This document shows, in pieces, positions 12,655 through 14,701 of a stretch of 14,701 nt of DNA (its first letter is position 1; each line of letters begins with the position of its first letter). Below the pieces are notes generated by a model. The model was not told the DNA's origin, ran no database searches, and saw nothing but the letters and a program-made list of their open reading frames with translations. The position numbers and the translations under genes were made by a program. The DNA is from CAVPRW01 sp046727435 [NCBI: bacterium] (GTDB lineage: Bacteria; Tectomicrobia; Entotheonellia; J063), in NCBI GenBank assembly GCA_046727435.1, contig JBKPCR010000535.1, positions 1-14,701 on the forward strand, read 5' to 3'.

Positions 12655-14139
12655 TCAACCGCCTTCATCGCGCCCCATAGGGATGTGCTGTAATTCCGGG
12701 AGGGCAGCCTTCGTCTTGGGCCCTGGCTTCTCCGACCGGTTTGGGACGACCACCACCTTAACCCGCTCCGGCAGGCTTTTGATCCAGAGGTAGTGCAGCA
12801 ATAAAGGTTGGTCCTGGATGGCGCGATTCACTAGTTCCAGGGCTTGCGCCTCGCCCTGGGCCTCGATGACTTCCACCTGGGCGCGTAGCTCGGCCTGTTC
12901 CACCTCGTAGGCAGACTCCTGGACCTTCTGCTCCGCCACCATTTTAGCGACCAGGGTTTTTTCGAACTCCGGGGTATATACCACGTCACGCAGCAATAGA
13001 TCCTCGCTGATCAGGCCATCGCGGGCGAAGAGTGCCTGCACTCGCCTGAACGCTTGCTGTTGTATCTCGTGGCGGCGCTTGCCATAGATGTCGAGCAGGC
13101 TGTATTCCGACGCCACCAAGCGTGTGACGTTCCACACGATGGGGTGGACGAGCTTGGCCTCGAACTCTGGGCCGACGCTGCGATGCAGGTCGGGTAGGCG
13201 ACGGGGGTCCAGGCGGTATCGTACAGTGAAGTCAAGACCGACCTTGAGACCATCCGCCGTCGGCGTCCACAGCAGGTGATCTTGCGATTGGCTCGCCGAG
13301 CGCGCTGGGGGCGAAGGCGGTGGAGACGAAGTGAGATTACGCACATGATACACACGGGAGCGCGTGTCGTAGACGGTGACACGATTCAAGCCGGTCAGCA
13401 GGAAGTGCAAGCCTTCTGTCAACGTTTCGCTCTGCACACCCTCAAAGAGATGAAACACAACCCCGCGGTACCCCGGCTCGATCATGGTCAGACTCGACGT
13501 GCAGAGGATAGCCAGGAGGAGTCCGGCCACTACGAAGAAGACATGATGATTCGACACTCGCATATGACTTGCCTGCGCTATGAGCGATGCCGCTTGCCTC
13601 GGTCGCCAACCCCTCCATGGTTGGGCCGACACCAAATAGACGAGGATCAGCGAGAACCCCGCGGCGGCGACCACAACCCAGAACAGCTCACCCCGCTGCA
13701 GCAAAATCGGTAGGGCGTCGGGAGATGGACTGGGAGGCAGCGACACCGGTGCGGGTTCGATCTTCACTGGGATGACGAGCGTCTCATCGCGCCGAAGGAC
13801 CTCGATCTCGGCGGTTTCGCCGAGTTGGGCTTCGCCCAATAGACGTTGCAGATCTTCCACCTGGCGAACCGGCGCCCCACTAAACTTGACAATGATATCA
13901 CCACGCTTCAGCCCACTTTGCTCAGCCGGACTATTGCGCATGAGGCCGAGGATCAATACCCCTTCACCCGACGGCTTCCCGCTCCCCTCGGGCGCTCGTG
14001 AGACATTCTGAATAAACACTCCCAGGTGTCCGCGGCTCTGGGCCCAAATCGCCTCAGGCCAGAAGAGCAACAGACAGTGGACGATGGCTATCACCAGTAC
14101 GGGCATGAAGCTTCCTGCCGCATGCTGTTTCCTATTCAT
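12655..14139 (-). CDS. PDZ-SPFH (prohibitin/band 7) fusion membrane protein
   Basis: This 494-residue protein joins two domains rarely seen together. Residues 12-33 are a signal peptide or first membrane helix (MPVLVIAIVHCLLLFWPEAI). Residues 38-128 are a PDZ domain with the HtrA-like core LGLMRNSPAEQSGLKRGDII and VEDLQRLL. A proline-rich linker (130-144) follows, then membrane helices at about 152-171 and 199-217. Next is an SPFH domain from IEPGYRGVVF (220-229) through LKVGLDFTVRYRLDP and LLLRDVVYTPEFE, and an Ala/Glu/Gln-rich coiled coil (about 395-440). Topology suggests the PDZ is periplasmic. SPFH proteins scaffold membrane microdomains and control membrane proteases; a PDZ could recruit client C-termini. 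The start at ATG 14139 is chosen so the hydrophobic signal is N-terminal; its ribosome site (GGGGA) is mediocre. A start at 14286 would add 49 non-conserved-looking residues. Confidence 0.88.
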   Translation of the reverse strand: MNRKQHAAGSFMPVLVIAIVHCLLLFWPEAIWAQSRGHLGVFIQNVSRAPEGSGKPSGEGVLILGLMRNSPAEQSGLKRGDIIVKFSGAPVRQVEDLQRLLGEAQLGETAEIEVLRRDETLVIPVKIEPAPVSLPPSPSPDALPILLQRGELFWVVVAAAGFSLILVYLVSAQPWRGWRPRQAASLIAQASHMRVSNHHVFFVVAGLLLAILCTSSLTMIEPGYRGVVFHLFEGVQSETLTEGLHFLLTGLNRVTVYDTRSRVYHVRNLTSSPPPSPPARSASQSQDHLLWTPTADGLKVGLDFTVRYRLDPRRLPDLHRSVGPEFEAKLVHPIVWNVTRLVASEYSLLDIYGKRRHEIQQQAFRRVQALFARDGLISEDLLLRDVVYTPEFEKTLVAKMVAEQKVQESAYEVEQAELRAQVEVIEAQGEAQALELVNRAIQDQPLLLHYLWIKSLPERVKVVVVPNRSEKPGPKTKAALPELQHIPMGRDEGG

Positions 14140-14229
14140 GCTTCCCCAACCGTATCGCTGGGATGATACCACCCGCTCATGGCGGCTACTACCATGGCCA
14201 TAGGAGATCGCCCGCAAGACGCTGCGCCG

Positions 14230-14238
14230 ACTATACCA
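14230..14238 (-). promoter_or_regulatory. Extended -10 promoter of the PDZ-SPFH gene
   Basis: On the minus strand TGGTATAGT is an extended -10 element (TGnTATAGT), about 90 bp before ATG 14139, without a good -35. The call rests on this one element. Confidence 0.33.
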
Positions 14239-14348
14239 TAAGTGAGCACTTGATCGTACCAGAAACCAACGCCATGTCAATCTCACCGTTGGCGATGCGC
14301 TGTGCGCCAGATCGACAGTGGTCGCATCTAGCGGCGGTTGATAGTCAG

Positions 14349-14378
14349 TTGACAGTCAAAGGACAGATGATTTATGCT
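14349..14378 (+). promoter_or_regulatory. Sigma-70 promoter of the MT-A70 gene
   Basis: TTGACA (14349-14354) and TATGCT (14373-14378) are separated by 18 bp. The leader to ATG 14509 would be about 125 nt. Nothing else recognisable fills 14140-14508 apart from the oppositely directed -10 element. Confidence 0.45.
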
Positions 14379-14508
14379 GAGGTCGTTGAACTCACGCCAT
14401 CGTGGCATGAAGACTATATTCTCAAGAGGGCTGCGACCACAGGAGCATGGTCACGCTTCGCGACGAGCCGTCCGGTATATGGCAGTCTGGCATTGAGAGG
14501 GCGCAATA

Positions 14509-14701
14509 ATGGCTCGGACGGCAGACGAGATTACCGTTCAGGCAGAGACGGGAATGAAAACCTGCTCGTTCACTGGGATATCAGGGCAATTCGGGGCCAT
14601 TCTGATCGATCCGCCATGGCGATTCGCCAACCGCACGGGGAAGGTGGGCCCAGAACATAAGCGGCTGCACCGTTATCAGACGCTGAGTTTTGAGGAGATC
14701 G
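14509..14701 (+). CDS. MT-A70 family adenine methyltransferase (5' part)
   Basis: The frame opens at ATG 14509, with GAGAGG 8 nt upstream, and runs off the window after 64 codons. It encodes MARTADEITVQAETG, then FGAILIDPPWRF (DPPW at residues 34-37) and NRTGKVGPEHKRLHRYQTLS. The DPPW catalytic motif directly after a short hydrophobic strand, followed by Arg/Gly-rich segments and a YxTLSFEEI helix start, is the MT-A70 family pattern (N6-adenine methylation using S-adenosylmethionine). Bacterial members are often phage- or mobile-element-borne orphan DNA methyltransferases, or modification enzymes. No restriction gene is visible on this side; the remaining gene and its right-hand context lie outside the window. 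Confidence 0.82.
   Translation, partial: MARTADEITVQAETGMKTCSFTGISGQFGAILIDPPWRFANRTGKVGPEHKRLHRYQTLSFEEI

Noticed and set aside
14163-14660. 165-codon plus-strand open frame at the right edge
   Set aside because: Its translation is featureless and overlaps, in another frame, the MT-A70 start with its DPPW motif and ribosome site.
1-14701. CRISPR arrays, tRNA or rRNA genes, insertion-sequence transposases
   Set aside because: I looked for regularly spaced repeats, cloverleaf-like sequences and transposase motifs and saw none.

Overview
The window is 14.7 kb of fairly GC-rich bacterial DNA, densely coded, with good Shine-Dalgarno sites, sigma-70-like promoters and several decayed genes. The gene mix includes three CaiB/BaiF CoA-transferase loci (one a remnant), a GrdB-like selenoprotein, a stand-alone GatC-like/amidase pair, an N-acyl-homoserine-lactonase-like MBL protein and serine hydrolases. 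It recalls uncultured, metagenome-derived lineages with large genomes, such as Tectomicrobia/Entotheonella or Rokubacteria-like bacteria. That placement is an impression from gene content; no rRNA or other marker gene is present.

Left part (1-2600): a frameshifted alpha/beta-hydrolase fragment, an intact YCII/DGPF-domain protein preceded by a perfect 19-bp dyad, the relic of an AHSA1/SRPBCC protein with a nonsense codon, and a minus-strand CaiB/BaiF CoA-transferase with an unusual extra N-terminal half.

Centre-left (2750-5552): a minus-strand run fpg (mutM) - gatC/atzG-like - amidase, closed by a likely terminator. The amidase keeps the complete Lys-Ser-Ser triad. No gatB is nearby and the GatC-like protein is short, so the pair resembles AtzG-AtzE-type hydrolases rather than GatCAB. 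A divergent sigma-70 promoter (TTGACA-N18-TACAAT) drives an SDR oxidoreductase.

Centre (6313-7650): the main finding. What looks like two adjacent minus-strand ORFs is one 398-codon gene with an in-frame UGA at codon 161. The residues read TPT-U-PLCT, the UxxC redox motif of the GrdB family (glycine/sarcosine/betaine reductase component B). A compact hairpin with a G at the second loop position begins 12 nt after the UGA, as expected for a bacterial SECIS. I read this as a selenoprotein that ordinary gene callers would split or truncate.

Centre-right (7899-8964): a small secreted six-cysteine protein of unknown function, then about 700 bp without a convincing gene. That stretch holds a palindrome, a 14-bp tandem duplication and an AT-rich promoter-like segment.

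Right part (8965-14139): a minus-strand series read in the order PDZ-SPFH fusion membrane protein, class C beta-lactamase-type serine hydrolase, CoA-transferase remnant (N- and C-termini joined by a large internal deletion), intact formyl-CoA-transferase-like CaiB/BaiF protein, and lactonase-like MBL hydrolase. REP-like hairpins with the stem CCCCTCTCC/GGAGAGGGG flank the CoA-transferase. At the right edge the first 64 codons of a plus-strand MT-A70 methyltransferase (DPPW motif) run out of the window.
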